A model generated the notes under the pieces. It made no database searches. It was not told the DNA's origin and worked only from the letters and a program-made list of their open reading frames with translations. DNA of 64,000 bases from Amycolatopsis benzoatilytica AK 16/65 (lineage in GTDB: Bacteria > Actinomycetota > Actinomycetes > Mycobacteriales > Pseudonocardiaceae), in contig NZ_KB912942.1 of assembly GCF_000383915.1 (NCBI RefSeq), forward strand, positions 1,896,561 through 1,960,560, written 5' to 3'. Positions 11,238 to 19,898 of the stretch are shown in pieces (position 1 is the stretch's first letter; the number at the start of each line of letters is the position of its first letter). Position numbers and translations under genes: made by a program.

Positions 11238-12227
11238 TCAGGTCTGCCCTTGCACTGCGGTCAATCCGATCGAGCGCAGCCGCTTCTCGAAGAATGCCGC
11301 CGCGGTGATCGACCGGTATCTGTCCGGATCGGCGTTCCACCGGGCGTCCGGCCTCAAATCGACGTCGGCGCGCGGGTAGAGGAACAGCGGGCTGGAATAG
11401 CGGCTGTCGCCGGTCGGGCCGGCCGGAGCGTCGACCCGATGGACGGCGGAGCACAGGTATCCGCCGGTCAGATACTGCAGCATGTCGCCGACCTGCACGA
11501 TCGTGTGGTCCGGTGGCGCGGTGCCCTCGATCCAGCCGCCGCCGCGGAGTTTGACGCGGAGTCCCTTTCCCGTCGACGGCGGGAGGACCGAAATGAGGTT
11601 GCCGTCGGTGTGCCGGCAGCCCCAGACGACCGTGCCGGCCTGCTGCGCGCTGATCGGCGGGTAGCACAGGGGCCGCAACGCGGTGCTCGCGTCGCGGGTC
11701 ATTTCGGCGAAAAAGCCTTCTGGGTAGCCGAGTCTCGGTTCGAGCGCGCGCAGGACCGCTTGGCCGATGCGGTCGAGGGCGGTGAACAGCGAGAGCGCGG
11801 CCGTGCGGAACACCGGTGCCCCTTCGGGCCAGACGTTGCTGGCGTAGAACGCTGGGAAACGCGCTTTCAGCGTGGGGTCGGTCAACGATTCGGGGCCGAC
11901 CAGCCAGCACGTGCGGTGGTCCGGCTGGGACGCGCCGTCCACCCCGGACCGCCGGCAGGCGGCCGCGGTTTCGACACCGAGCGGGGTATAGCCGCGCAGG
12001 TGATGGATCTCCGGCCGGCGGTAGCGGTCCAGTTCCTCCGGAGGCCGTTCGAACACCGAGCGGAACGCGGCATACGCGGCGGGCAGCATCCGGGCGACCT
12101 CCGGCGTTCGCACGAAGACGAAGCCGACTTCGCGGAGCCCGCGCTCCATCGTCTCGGCAAAAGCGCGCCGGCGAGGCTCGGATGCTGTCGCGTCGGCGAA
12201 GTCGGCCCGAAGGATTTCCCGCACCAT
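11238..12227 (-). CDS. 2-oxoglutarate/Fe(II)-dependent oxygenase (isopenicillin N synthase-like)
   Basis: About 329 residues with the IPNS fold: an N-terminal DIOX_N-like part (GLREVGFVFV) and a jelly-roll core containing HTDGNLISVL (Fe-binding His and Asp of HxD), a later LCSAVHRVDAP (distal His) and SRYSSPLFLYPR (the RxS 2OG-binding motif). The fold and ligands support an active oxygenase; the substrate is unknown. Start is uncertain: ATG 12225-12227 lacks a clear ribosome-binding site and the frame is open upstream. The divergent ABM gene starts 205 bp away, so they may share a promoter region. Confidence 0.75.
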   Translation of the reverse strand: MVREILRADFADATASEPRRRAFAETMERGLREVGFVFVRTPEVARMLPAAYAAFRSVFERPPEELDRYRRPEIHHLRGYTPLGVETAAACRRSGVDGASQPDHRTCWLVGPESLTDPTLKARFPAFYASNVWPEGAPVFRTAALSLFTALDRIGQAVLRALEPRLGYPEGFFAEMTRDASTALRPLCYPPISAQQAGTVVWGCRHTDGNLISVLPPSTGKGLRVKLRGGGWIEGTAPPDHTIVQVGDMLQYLTGGYLCSAVHRVDAPAGPTGDSRYSSPLFLYPRADVDLRPDARWNADPDRYRSITAAAFFEKRLRSIGLTAVQGQT

Positions 12228-12432
12228 GCCGGCAAAATACGACTGTCCGGGCGGCAGGGCAATGGGCTGTGTTTCACCGAGGCGAAGGGCCGCGGGGGCG
12301 GGGTTTTCGGCGCGGAGGCGCTCCGTCGAGATCAAGAGTGCGCCGGTTGCCACGACGCTGGTGCTTGGAGGATGCTCGGGTGCGTCCGGTGGCGCCGCCG
12401 GGGCGCTGCCCAGATCAGGCAGGGGGTGGGCC

Positions 12433-13053
12433 GTGTACGCGCGTTCCACGACGATCCAGGCGAATGTCTCTGCGATCGAGGACGGGGTCGGGCAGGTTCG
12501 CGATGTGGTGCTGCCGGAGTTGCAGGCCGCCGGCGGCTTCGTGGGTTTGTCGATGCTGGCCGACCGGGGTTCGGGCCGGTGCATAGCGACCAGCTCGTGG
12601 GAGTCCCTCGACGCGATGCGGGCCAGCGAATACACCGTCCGGCCGCTGCGGCATCAGGTTTCGCAGCTGCTCGGCGGCACCCCGCACGTAGAGGAGTGGG
12701 AGATCGCTTTCCTGCACCGCGACCACCGGTCGCGGCCGGGCGCTTGTGTCCGGGCCACGTGGTTGCAGACCGACGCGGCGCGGCTCGACCGCGCCATCGA
12801 CGCCTACAAGATGGGTGCCTTGCCCGCGATCGAGAGCCTCGAAGGCTTCTGCAGCGCCAGCCTGCTGGTCGACCGAGGCAGCGGCCGTGCGGTGTCCTCG
12901 GTCGCCTACGACAACGTCGATGCGATGCGGCGCAGCGACGAGCGGGCGGCCCGGGTCCGGACGTCGGCGACCGAGGACACCGGTGCGCACGTCATGGAAG
13001 TGTGCGAATTCGAGCTGGTTCTGGCGCATCTGCGGGTACCTGAACTCGCCTGA
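12433..13053 (+). CDS. Double ABM-type (dimeric alpha/beta barrel) protein
   Basis: 206 residues built from two similar halves; each has a beta-rich start, a LPxI/L-E-GF segment and DRGSGR followed by W/Y-D/E-xxDAMRxS. This is an internal duplication of an antibiotic-biosynthesis-monooxygenase-like domain, which normally dimerises. The GTG start at 12433 has AGGGGG about 8 nt upstream. ABM proteins range from cofactor-free monooxygenases to stress proteins with no known reaction, so no substrate is proposed. Divergent from the IPNS-like oxygenase. Confidence 0.72.
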   Translation: MYARSTTIQANVSAIEDGVGQVRDVVLPELQAAGGFVGLSMLADRGSGRCIATSSWESLDAMRASEYTVRPLRHQVSQLLGGTPHVEEWEIAFLHRDHRSRPGACVRATWLQTDAARLDRAIDAYKMGALPAIESLEGFCSASLLVDRGSGRAVSSVAYDNVDAMRRSDERAARVRTSATEDTGAHVMEVCEFELVLAHLRVPELA

Positions 13054-13460
13054 CCGGGTTTCTCCCCGGGAACGCGGCCCGGGCGGACGCGTTCCCGATC
13101 CGGTCCGGCGCGAAGGTCGGAGAATTGCGCGCCGTCGCGACGTGGAGTCGCCCGCAGTGTCCACAAAGGAGAAACCGGCCGGTCCGTCTAGAGCGGGTCT
13201 CGGCCGGCTGGGGTGCCGAGATCGCACACGGACGTCCGTGAAGGGCCCTTTCCGGGACTCAGATTCCCACAAGGGGCCCTTCACGGACGAGTCCGCCCGC
13301 CCGGAACAACCGGCTGGACCGGTGATTCCCGTGGCGCGTCGACGGCGGCCGCCATCGTGGGAACCCGGAAAAGCCCGGCGCACAACGGAATCGACCGCCT
13401 CGCAGGGAAAGCGAGGGCCCGGCCCGGCCGGATTTTGGCGGGCGAACGGACTGGCGCGGC
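13054..13460. other. Gap between convergent genes holding hairpin copy B
   Basis: Nothing coding is supported. The hairpin repeat at 13234-13288 lies centrally between the convergent ABM and copC genes, where it could serve as a bidirectional terminator. Confidence 0.55.
13234..13288. repeat. Intergenic hairpin family, copy B (imperfect)
   Basis: Outer arms GTCCGTGAAGGGCCC and the complementary GGGCCCTTCACGGAC match exactly; the inner stem carries several mismatches around CCGGGACTCAGATTCCC. It is the same family as the copy at 979-1029. Confidence 0.8.
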
Positions 13461-14057
13461 TCAGTCCGGAGAGGATCCCCGGGAGATCCGGGCCGCGACG
13501 ATCCCTCCTGCGACGAGCAGGACTGCCGCGGCGGCGACCCACGCCCATCCGGGCAGGTCGTTGCCGGTGTCGCTGGGCGCGGCTGCCGGTGCGGCGAGCG
13601 CCGGCTGAGCAACAGCGGAGGCGGGCGCGGCGACGGCGGCGCCGGGTTTGGTGAGCGTGAAGGCGTAGGAACCCGACACCGGATGTCCGTCGGCGGACAC
13701 CACCCGGTAGTCCACTGTGTACTTTCCGGCCGGGCCGAGCGGCTTGACTGGCGCGGTCAGGGTCGGCCCCTCGGTCGTCGGGGCCGCGGACTCCCAGTGC
13801 GTCGCCCCGTCCGGTCCGCGCACCGTCAATTCGGTGAATCCGCTGTCCAGCGGCTCGTTGAAGGTGAGAACGATTTTCGCGGGTGCGGAGTCGACGGCGG
13901 AATCTTTCGCCGGAGTACTTGCTTCCAGGAAGCTGTGCGCTTCGGCCGGAAAGGTCGGCAGGACCGTCGCCAAGAGGAGGAAGAACGTCGTCGTGAGTGC
14001 GCGCGTGATGCGTTTCCGGCGGCGGTCCGAGGGGCAGACGCTGGGGAATTCCGGCAT
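13461..14057 (-). CDS. copC: CopC-family copper resistance/binding protein
   Basis: 198 residues. A signal peptide precedes AEAHSFLEASTPAKDSAV, in which the histidine after cleavage is the usual N-terminal copper ligand. The CopC beta-sandwich follows (IVLTFNEPL, VDYRVVSADGHPVSGSYAFTL), then an Ala/Pro linker and one C-terminal transmembrane helix ending in basic residues. The protein is therefore exported and membrane-tethered. The start at 14055-14057 is preceded by AGGAAG. It lies divergent from the cluster at 14333-18104, whose CopD and cupredoxins are its likely functional partners in copper uptake or buffering. Confidence 0.9.
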   Translation of the reverse strand: MPEFPSVCPSDRRRKRITRALTTTFFLLLATVLPTFPAEAHSFLEASTPAKDSAVDSAPAKIVLTFNEPLDSGFTELTVRGPDGATHWESAAPTTEGPTLTAPVKPLGPAGKYTVDYRVVSADGHPVSGSYAFTLTKPGAAVAAPASAVAQPALAAPAAAPSDTGNDLPGWAWVAAAAVLLVAGGIVAARISRGSSPD

Positions 14058-14332
14058 GAACCCTGCTTCCTGGAGGAATTGATGGTGGGCGGAGATGGTG
14101 TCGGAGCCCTGTTGTCGCCGGTGCGGCGATAGTGAAACGGCAGGGTTAAATAGTTCTCACCGTCCGCTGGGGCGATTGGTTCACTGCTTGGCGTTCGGTA
14201 TTCGGAGATCAATTTTACGTTCCCGTCATGGTCGGGTCGTCTGCTGAAACGTGCGGTCTGGTGAGGTGCTCGCATTCGTCTAGATCCATTCCGAGTCGAC
14301 GACTTCGGAATCGCGTTCCCGGTCGGAAGGAA

Positions 14333-14950
14333 ATGCTTGTGGTGGCTTCAGCAGGGCTTCGACGGGACCAGGTGGTCGCGGCCTGTCTCGCGGGCGCCGT
14401 CGTCGTAGTGGTCGGATACGCCTCGGGCATCGGGCTTAAGACGACGGTTGCGACCGGCCCGGCGGCCTCGGATCAGGCTCCGGCGCAGGCGGTGCCCGCG
14501 CCGCAGCAGCCGCCGCCGAACGGCGAACTGCCTCCGATGGCTTCCGTGCCGCCGATGCCGCCGATGCCGGACGGCGGGCCGCCGCCGGGCGACCTGCCGG
14601 CCGCTCCGGTAGCCGACGCGCCGACGAGCGACGTGGCGGTGCCGACCATGGAAAACCCGCAGCCGTCCGGAGATCCGGTCCCGCCGGGAACGCCCCCGCA
14701 GACCCCGCCTTCCACGACGGCGCCGACCTGCCAGCCGGGAGCGGTCCAACCCGTCCTCGACACAGCCGGCGGGCTGCCGCTGGTCGGCGGGCTCACCGCC
14801 GGGGCCGGGGTGACCGGCCCCAACGGGCTCCTCGCGACGCTCATCGGTTTCTGCCCGACCGCACCAGGAACTCCGGCCCAGCTCCCGGGCGCAGTGCCGT
14901 TGCCGCCCGCCGCGACGGCGTCCGCGGCGATTCCCGCGAGCGGGGGCTGA
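14333..14950 (+). CDS. Proline-rich exported/membrane-anchored protein of the copper cluster
   Basis: About 205 residues: a short basic N-terminus, one hydrophobic helix (VVAACLAGAVVVVVGYASG), then a long Pro/Ala-rich low-complexity region with many MPP and PPMPP repeats, a small C-terminal block with two cysteines (APTCQ and IGFCP) and another Pro-rich tail. No enzyme domain is seen. GGAAGG lies very close to this ATG; GTG codons at 14339 or 14342 have better spacing, so the start is uncertain by two or three codons. It is 4 bp from copD, so it is probably the first gene of that operon. Methionine-rich stretches could bind copper; this is speculative. Confidence 0.6.
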   Translation: MLVVASAGLRRDQVVAACLAGAVVVVVGYASGIGLKTTVATGPAASDQAPAQAVPAPQQPPPNGELPPMASVPPMPPMPDGGPPPGDLPAAPVADAPTSDVAVPTMENPQPSGDPVPPGTPPQTPPSTTAPTCQPGAVQPVLDTAGGLPLVGGLTAGAGVTGPNGLLATLIGFCPTAPGTPAQLPGAVPLPPAATASAAIPASGG

Positions 14951-14954
14951 GCCG

Positions 14955-15869
14955 ATGGAACCCGGCTCGGCCAAGTTCTGGTATGTCCTCGCCCGATCCG
15001 CGGACTACGCCGGCCTCGCGGTGTTCGTCGGCGGGCTGTTCTTCCTTGCGCTGTTGTGGCCTTCCGGGGCGGACCGCCGCCGGGCGCGCCGCGTGCTGGT
15101 GACCGGCTGGGTGCTCGGATTCGCCGGGACGGTGGCCGGACTCGGGTTGCAGGGCGCGTGGGTGGCGCAGCGGTCGCCGGCGGACCTGTTCGATCCGGAT
15201 CTGCTCGGCCAAGTCCTCGGCGGGCAGTTCGGCCGGATCTGGTTCGCCAAAGCGCTGCTGTGGGTGCTCGGCGGCGTCGTGCTCGCCGACGTGCTGCAAC
15301 GCGGCCGGCGGGCCGCGGTGTCGACGGGATGGCGGGTCGGCGCGGGCGTGGTCGCGGCCGGGCTGCTGCGCACCACCGGGTTGACCGGGCACTCGGCGGA
15401 AAGCTCGCATCCGCTGGTGAGCCAGCTGGCGGATTTCGGGCACCTGGCGGGGATCTGCGCGTGGATCGGCGGGCTCGCGATGCTGCTGTTCGGCGTGCTG
15501 TCCCGGCGCGACCCCGACGAACTCGCCGACGTCGTTCCGCGCTATTCGAAACTCGCGCTCGCCTCGGTCCTGGTCGTGATCGTCGCGGGGGTTGCGCTGG
15601 CGGCCGAAACGCTGGGCGGCTTCGGGCGCGTGTTCACCTCCGGCTACGGCCGGATTCTGCTCACGAAACTCGCGGTGCTCGCGGTGGTCCTGCTGTTCGC
15701 GCAAGCGAGCAAGAGCTGGGTCGCGCGGCGTCTCGACTTCGCGGTGGTGCTGCGCGGCGACGCCGGCGCGGTCCGTCCGTTCGTCTATTCCGTCGCCGCC
15801 GAAGCCACGCTCGTCGTCGTGGTGCTTTTCGCGGCGAGCCTCCTCGTCACCGCCAGTCCCGGCCGGTGA
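14955..15869 (+). CDS. copD: CopD-family copper transport membrane protein
   Basis: 304 residues with eight or so hydrophobic helices and CopD family landmarks: TGLTGHSAESSHP, HLAGICAWIGGLAML, a ETLGGFGRVFTSGYGRILLTKL block, and a final helix. CopD domains are thought to carry copper across the membrane, working with CopC. The ATG is 4 bp after the previous stop, and the next gene (cupredoxin) follows after 30 bp, so it is mid-operon. Family assignment is firm; direction of transport is inferred from the family. Confidence 0.85.
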   Translation: MEPGSAKFWYVLARSADYAGLAVFVGGLFFLALLWPSGADRRRARRVLVTGWVLGFAGTVAGLGLQGAWVAQRSPADLFDPDLLGQVLGGQFGRIWFAKALLWVLGGVVLADVLQRGRRAAVSTGWRVGAGVVAAGLLRTTGLTGHSAESSHPLVSQLADFGHLAGICAWIGGLAMLLFGVLSRRDPDELADVVPRYSKLALASVLVVIVAGVALAAETLGGFGRVFTSGYGRILLTKLAVLAVVLLFAQASKSWVARRLDFAVVLRGDAGAVRPFVYSVAAEATLVVVVLFAASLLVTASPGR

Positions 15870-15899
15870 ACGTCTCCACCCTGGAAAGGAATCTCCTTG

Positions 15900-16898
15900 A
15901 TGGACAACCCGGAACCCACCTCTGCCGCCGCCGGAACGCGGCCGGAAGCCCCGCCCGCGGCGGCTCGCCGGCGCCGGTGGCCGATCGCGGTCGCGGTCGT
16001 CGCACTGGCGTCGGCCCTGGTCAGTCTCACCGCCCTGCGCCCGGGACAGCCGGCCTCTCCGGTCGCCGCGCCGAACACGGCGCAGGTCGACCTCGCGGCG
16101 CTGGCGAAGCAGAGCCCGCTCGCCGTCCCGCTCTACCAGGGGCTGGCGCAGCAACAAGGCGGCGCCGCACCGGCGGCCGCGACCGCCTCGGCCAAACAGA
16201 TCGAGATGCGCGGGTACAAGTTCTCCCCGGCCAGCCTGACCATCGCCGCCGGCGACACGGTGACCTGGACCAACCACGACACCGCGCCGCACAACGTCGT
16301 CGTGACCGACGGGCCGGAGAAGTTCTCGTCGCCGACCCTGCAGACCGGCGGGACGTTCTCGCACACCTTCACCAAGGCAGGCACCTACTCCTACTACTGT
16401 TCGATCCACCCCGACATGAAGGCGACCGTCACCGTCGACGGCGCGGCCCCGCCGCCGTCGTCGCCGAGCGCCCCGCCGTCGTCCGCGACGCCTACCGCGC
16501 CGTCCAGCCCGACGCACTCGATGCCGATGCCCACCGACGCCCCACCGGGCACGTGCGTGCCCAAGGCTGTGCTGCAGCCGATCCTCGATCACGTCAAGGC
16601 CGCGCACCTGGAAGAGTCCCCGGGGCAGCAGGCGACCGATCTGCTGAACCTGGACCAGTACATCAAGACGCACACTGTCTGGCTGGAAAGCGTGCTCAAG
16701 CCCGCGTTCGACGGGTCGGCGGACAAGGTCGTCACCGACACGCTCGCACCGATCATCGCGCACATCAAGGCCGCGCACCTCGAAGAGTCCCCGGGCCAGC
16801 AGGTCACCGATCTGCTGAACCTGGACCAGTACATCAAGACGCACACCGTCTGGCTCGAAAGCGTCCTGACGCCGCTGCTGAACCAGGCGTCCTGCTGA
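15900..16898 (+). CDS. Plastocyanin-like cupredoxin with a duplicated C-terminal helical module
   Basis: 332 residues: one N-terminal transmembrane anchor, a spacer, then a type-1 copper domain (~100-180) with ligands in NHDTAPHNVV and SYYCSIHPDM (His, Cys, His, Met). After a Pro/Ser linker, two near-identical ~38-residue segments begin at residues 231 and 288 and contain KAAHLEESPGQQ and LDQYIKTHTVWLES. The ATG at 15900 has AAGGA about 10 nt upstream; an in-frame TTG precedes it. The protein probably shuttles copper or electrons outside the membrane. The repeated module is not recognised; it may mediate binding to a partner. Confidence 0.82.
   Translation: MDNPEPTSAAAGTRPEAPPAAARRRRWPIAVAVVALASALVSLTALRPGQPASPVAAPNTAQVDLAALAKQSPLAVPLYQGLAQQQGGAAPAAATASAKQIEMRGYKFSPASLTIAAGDTVTWTNHDTAPHNVVVTDGPEKFSSPTLQTGGTFSHTFTKAGTYSYYCSIHPDMKATVTVDGAAPPPSSPSAPPSSATPTAPSSPTHSMPMPTDAPPGTCVPKAVLQPILDHVKAAHLEESPGQQATDLLNLDQYIKTHTVWLESVLKPAFDGSADKVVTDTLAPIIAHIKAAHLEESPGQQVTDLLNLDQYIKTHTVWLESVLTPLLNQASC
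16590..16874 (+). repeat. Internal coding duplication in the cupredoxin gene
   Basis: Two in-frame copies start at 16590 and 16761 (period 171 bp, 57 codons). The repeated ~114-bp part is nearly identical at the protein level (two or three substitutions) with silent differences at the DNA level, which argues for an old but conserved duplication rather than an assembly error. Confidence 0.9.
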
Positions 16899-16912
16899 CC
16901 GTGCCGACCGTT

Positions 16913-16946
16913 GGTCCGGGGCGGGCCGTCGCGCCCGCCCCGGACC
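16913..16946 (+). terminator. G+C-rich hairpin between cupredoxin and YceI-like genes
   Basis: Arms 16913-16926 (GGTCCGGGGCGGGC) and 16933-16946 are perfect complements around a 6-nt loop. No U-tract follows. It could attenuate read-through or protect the upstream mRNA within the operon. Confidence 0.6.
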
Positions 16947-16968
16947 GCCTCGACCCCCGGAGGACTTC

Positions 16969-17484
16969 GTGCCCACCGACACCCGGTTCCTGCCCGCCGC
17001 CGGCTCCCTCGACCCGGACCCCGGCGTCCACCGGATCCGGCCCGATCGCTGCGTGCTGGAGCTGACGCTGCGGCTGCTCGGGCTCCCCGTGCTGCGCGGA
17101 CGGCTGACCGTGCGCCGTGCCACGTTCACCCGCGACCCGCAAGGCAGCGTGGTCACCGCCGAGATCGACGGCTCGTCCTTCCGGTCCGGCGTCCCGTTCG
17201 TGTCCGCGATGGTCACCCGGGAGCTGGGCACGGTGCTCTTCACCGGCGAGGAGATCGCCGAACGGCCCGGGGCCGAGTTCGCCGGGCGCCTGGACTTCGG
17301 CGATTCCGCCCGCGATCTGGTGCTCGGCGGCGAAGTCCGCGAGGCGGGGGAGGGGCAGGTCGTCCTCTGGCTGAGCGGAACATTGCCGCCGCCCCGCCGT
17401 CCTCTTCGGACAGTCAGTCGGCTCTTGCGGCAGCTCGCCCGCCGGCCGGTTCGCATCGAGTTCGCCGGGGAGTTCGTGCTGTGA
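16969..17484 (+). CDS. YceI-like polyisoprenoid-binding family protein
   Basis: 171 residues resembling YceI: GVHRIRPDRCVLEL at the start, LRGRLTVRRATF, VTAEIDGSSFRSG, and GRLDFGDSARDLVLGG in the last third. YceI proteins form an extended lipocalin-like barrel that binds isoprenoid tails or similar amphiphiles. No signal peptide is visible, so it is probably cytoplasmic. The GTG start has GGAGGA 5 nt upstream. Its stop overlaps the next gene's GTG start, so translation of the second cupredoxin is coupled. Resemblance is moderate. Confidence 0.65.
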   Translation: MPTDTRFLPAAGSLDPDPGVHRIRPDRCVLELTLRLLGLPVLRGRLTVRRATFTRDPQGSVVTAEIDGSSFRSGVPFVSAMVTRELGTVLFTGEEIAERPGAEFAGRLDFGDSARDLVLGGEVREAGEGQVVLWLSGTLPPPRRPLRTVSRLLRQLARRPVRIEFAGEFVL

Positions 17485-18104
17485 AACGCTTCTTCGCGCT
17501 ACTGGCCGCCGCCGTCCTGCTCGGCCTTTTCGCCGCACCGGCATCCCCAGCCGCTGCGGCTGCGCAGACCGTCATGATGCAGGACTACGCCTACTCGCCC
17601 GCGTCTTTGACCGTGCACGTCGGCGACAGCGTCACCTGGATCCAGCACGACACCGCCCCGCACGACGTCGTCACCACCAGCGCCCCGGTCGCTTTCCGCA
17701 GCCCGCAACTGTCCCAGGGGCAAAGCTGGAGCTACACCTTTCAGACCGCGGGCACCTACGCCTACTACTGCTCCGTCCATCCCGATATGCGAGCCCAGGT
17801 CATAGTTCAGCCAGCTGCCACCACTCAGCCGCCCGCTCCGCGAACCACCCCTTCCGTGTCCGCTTCCCGCACTCCCAGCAGGACCGCCGCGGCAGCGCCT
17901 CCGGTGAGTGCCGCGCCAACGGCCTCCTCGTCCGCGACCGCGGCCGCCGCGCCGAGCCAACCCGTCCCGGCGGCGGCCCCACCGGCCGCGACCGCGCCGG
18001 TCGCCCAGGCGACGACCAGCCTCGACCCGAAGCTGCTCGTCGCCGGACTCGTGACGGCGGTCGCGATCGGCTGCCTGCTCCTGCTGACGTCACGGAAAGC
18101 CTGA
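17481..18104 (+). CDS. Plastocyanin-like cupredoxin, signal peptide and C-terminal anchor
   Basis: 207 residues: signal peptide (VKRFFALLAAAVLLGLFAAP), a cupredoxin domain with QHDTAPHDVV and AYYCSVHPDM carrying the type-1 copper ligands, a long Ala/Pro/Ser/Thr linker and one C-terminal helix followed by SRKA, so it is anchored outside the cell. It starts with GTG at 17481-17483, overlapping the YceI-like stop. It is a paralogue of the 15900-16898 domain but lacks the duplicated module. Likely copper or electron carrier of the same system. Confidence 0.85.
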   Translation: MKRFFALLAAAVLLGLFAAPASPAAAAAQTVMMQDYAYSPASLTVHVGDSVTWIQHDTAPHDVVTTSAPVAFRSPQLSQGQSWSYTFQTAGTYAYYCSVHPDMRAQVIVQPAATTQPPAPRTTPSVSASRTPSRTAAAAPPVSAAPTASSSATAAAAPSQPVPAAAPPAATAPVAQATTSLDPKLLVAGLVTAVAIGCLLLLTSRKA

Positions 18105-18192
18105 CGACTGGCCAGGACGAAACCCGCCCCAGGTCGCGCACACCGTCAGATGCCCCTGCTGCCGCACGGCCCGCTGGCTCCCCACTGGGAGG

Positions 18193-19080
18193 TCAGCGAG
18201 CAGCCGCCTTCCGCTCGCGTTGCGGCTGGACGACGTACTTCGGGTCCCGAGCCGATGCGACCCCCGCCTGGTAGACCCCGAACCGCGTGCACAGTCCGGC
18301 TGCCAGATACCCGGCCCCGCTGGCGATCGCCGCGAACTTGCTGCGCCGGGCAGCGAGCGAGAGCCCGGCAGCCGCGACGGTGAGCCCACGAGCGGCCTTC
18401 AGCAGCTTGCCCGCCCGCCCCGTGCGGTACGGCTCGGACACCAGGCCGAGCTTGTGTTCCAGCCGATGCGCCGCGGTCAGTTCGGCCGCGGCGCCAGCCA
18501 GCGCGGCGCGCACCACCGGCGTGGTCTCCGACGACGGGGCGGCCAGCAACGCCACCCCGGCGCCGCTGGTCATCGCACTGCCGGCGAACAGCACCGGCAA
18601 TTCCCGGCGGCCTTCATGCCATGACGGAGTGCTGGTATCAGCGATCAGGACCGCGGTGTAGGTGCACATCGCCGGGCCCAGCAGCCCGGCGGCGGCACCG
18701 GCGAGACGCCCCGCCGAAGGCAGCCAGCCGGTCACCGCGGAACCGGCGGAAACCGCTGCCAGCCCGGAGAACGGCGCGAGGATCCAGGACCCGACCGACA
18801 ACGGCGACGTCGGCTTCAGTACTCGCAGCATGTGCAGGAACCGGGCCGGCCGGCCCAAGTCGTGGACCAGCGCCAGAACGCTCGCGGCCGCACCGCTGGC
18901 CGCGGCGAGCCGTCCGACGGCGGCGAGGCCCGGCCGTCCGGTGCGCTCCGCGAGCGCGGCGATCGAAGCCGACGAACCGGCCATCCCGCCGAGGAACAAG
19001 TACAGCGGCACGTCGGGCTGCTTCCACGCCGGTTCTTTCAGAATCGGCCGGCCGTAATAGGAATCGGACCGGGTGCTCAT
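18193..19080 (-). CDS. NrfD/PsrC-type membrane subunit of formate dehydrogenase
   Basis: 295 residues. A soluble N-terminus ([19 protein letters not shown]) leads into YLFLGGMAGSSA and about eight helices of the NrfD family, including LGRPARFLHMLRVLKPTSPLSVGSW. This subunit links the formate dehydrogenase Fe-S subunit to the membrane quinone pool without a haem cytochrome. The ATG overlaps the stop of fdhB by 4 nt. It replaces the usual cytochrome b gamma subunit of E. coli FdnI. Confidence 0.88.
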   Translation of the reverse strand: MSTRSDSYYGRPILKEPAWKQPDVPLYLFLGGMAGSSASIAALAERTGRPGLAAVGRLAAASGAAASVLALVHDLGRPARFLHMLRVLKPTSPLSVGSWILAPFSGLAAVSAGSAVTGWLPSAGRLAGAAAGLLGPAMCTYTAVLIADTSTPSWHEGRRELPVLFAGSAMTSGAGVALLAAPSSETTPVVRAALAGAAAELTAAHRLEHKLGLVSEPYRTGRAGKLLKAARGLTVAAAGLSLAARRSKFAAIASGAGYLAAGLCTRFGVYQAGVASARDPKYVVQPQRERKAAAR

Positions 19081-19898
19081 CGGCGACCGCCCAGAAACGA
19101 TGCGGCGAGCGCCCCGGCGACGCCGACCGCCGCGGCTGCCGCGTGCTTCCACATCTGCGCCAGGTGTCTCGTCGGCACCACCGGGTCCGGCGGCAGGCCG
19201 TAGACCTCGGGCTCGTCCAGCAGCAGGAAGAACGCGCCGTCGCCGCCGACCCCGTCGTCCGGGTCGTTTCCGTAGAGCCGGGCCTGCGACACGCCCGCGT
19301 CCTGCAGCTGCCGCACCCGCCCGGCCGCCCGTTCGCGTAGCTCGTCCAGTTCGCCGAACTGGATGGAATCGGTCGGGCAAGCCTTGGCGCACGCCGGTTC
19401 GAGTCCCTCGCCCAGCCGGTCGTAGCAGAGGGTGCACTTGAACGCGCGACCGTCGCTTTCCCGTTTTTCGATCACGCCGTAGGGACAGGCGGGCACGCAG
19501 TAGCCGCAGCCGTTGCAGATGTCTTCCTGCACCACGACGGTGTCGAATTCGGTCCGGAACAGCGCGCCGGTCGGGCACACGTCCAGGCAGCCCGCGTGCG
19601 TGCAGTGCTTGCAGACGTCGCTGGACATCAGCCAGCGCATCCCGCTGTCCTCGTCCTGCTGCGGCGCACCGACGCCGGGCATCCCGAGGTCGGTCGCGGG
19701 CTGCTCCACGAACGCGACGTGCCGCCACGAATTCGCGCCGAGGTCGCCGGTGTTGTCGTAGGACATGCCGAGCAGGTCGAGGCCGGTGCCGGGGACGTCG
19801 TTCCACTCCTTGCACGCGACCTCGCACGCCTTGCACCCGATGCAGACCGACGTGTCGGTGAAAAAGCCCATCCGGGGCTGCGTGCCGTACTCAGCCAT
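19077..19898 (-). CDS. fdhB: Formate dehydrogenase iron-sulfur (beta) subunit
   Basis: 273 residues with four 4Fe-4S cluster motifs: [14 protein letters not shown] near residue 19, [16 protein letters not shown] near 96, [14 protein letters not shown] near 129 and a CTLCYDR ... CAKACPT set near 150. A single hydrophobic helix at the C-terminus ([19 protein letters not shown]) should anchor it to the membrane beside the NrfD-like subunit. It passes electrons from the molybdenum subunit towards quinone. Its start overlaps the fdhA stop (ATGGCTGA), so the three subunits are co-translated. Confidence 0.92.
   Translation of the reverse strand: MAEYGTQPRMGFFTDTSVCIGCKACEVACKEWNDVPGTGLDLLGMSYDNTGDLGANSWRHVAFVEQPATDLGMPGVGAPQQDEDSGMRWLMSSDVCKHCTHAGCLDVCPTGALFRTEFDTVVVQEDICNGCGYCVPACPYGVIEKRESDGRAFKCTLCYDRLGEGLEPACAKACPTDSIQFGELDELRERAAGRVRQLQDAGVSQARLYGNDPDDGVGGDGAFFLLLDEPEVYGLPPDPVVPTRHLAQMWKHAAAAAVGVAGALAASFLGGRR

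Noticed and set aside
16590..16874. Assembly duplication in the cupredoxin gene
   Set aside because: Copies differ at several silent bases and are in frame, unlike the base-identical 79-bp unit at 35698-35855.
14841..17456. An 871-aa minus-strand frame opposite CopD and cupredoxin genes
   Set aside because: No domain, no ribosome-binding site, shadow composition.
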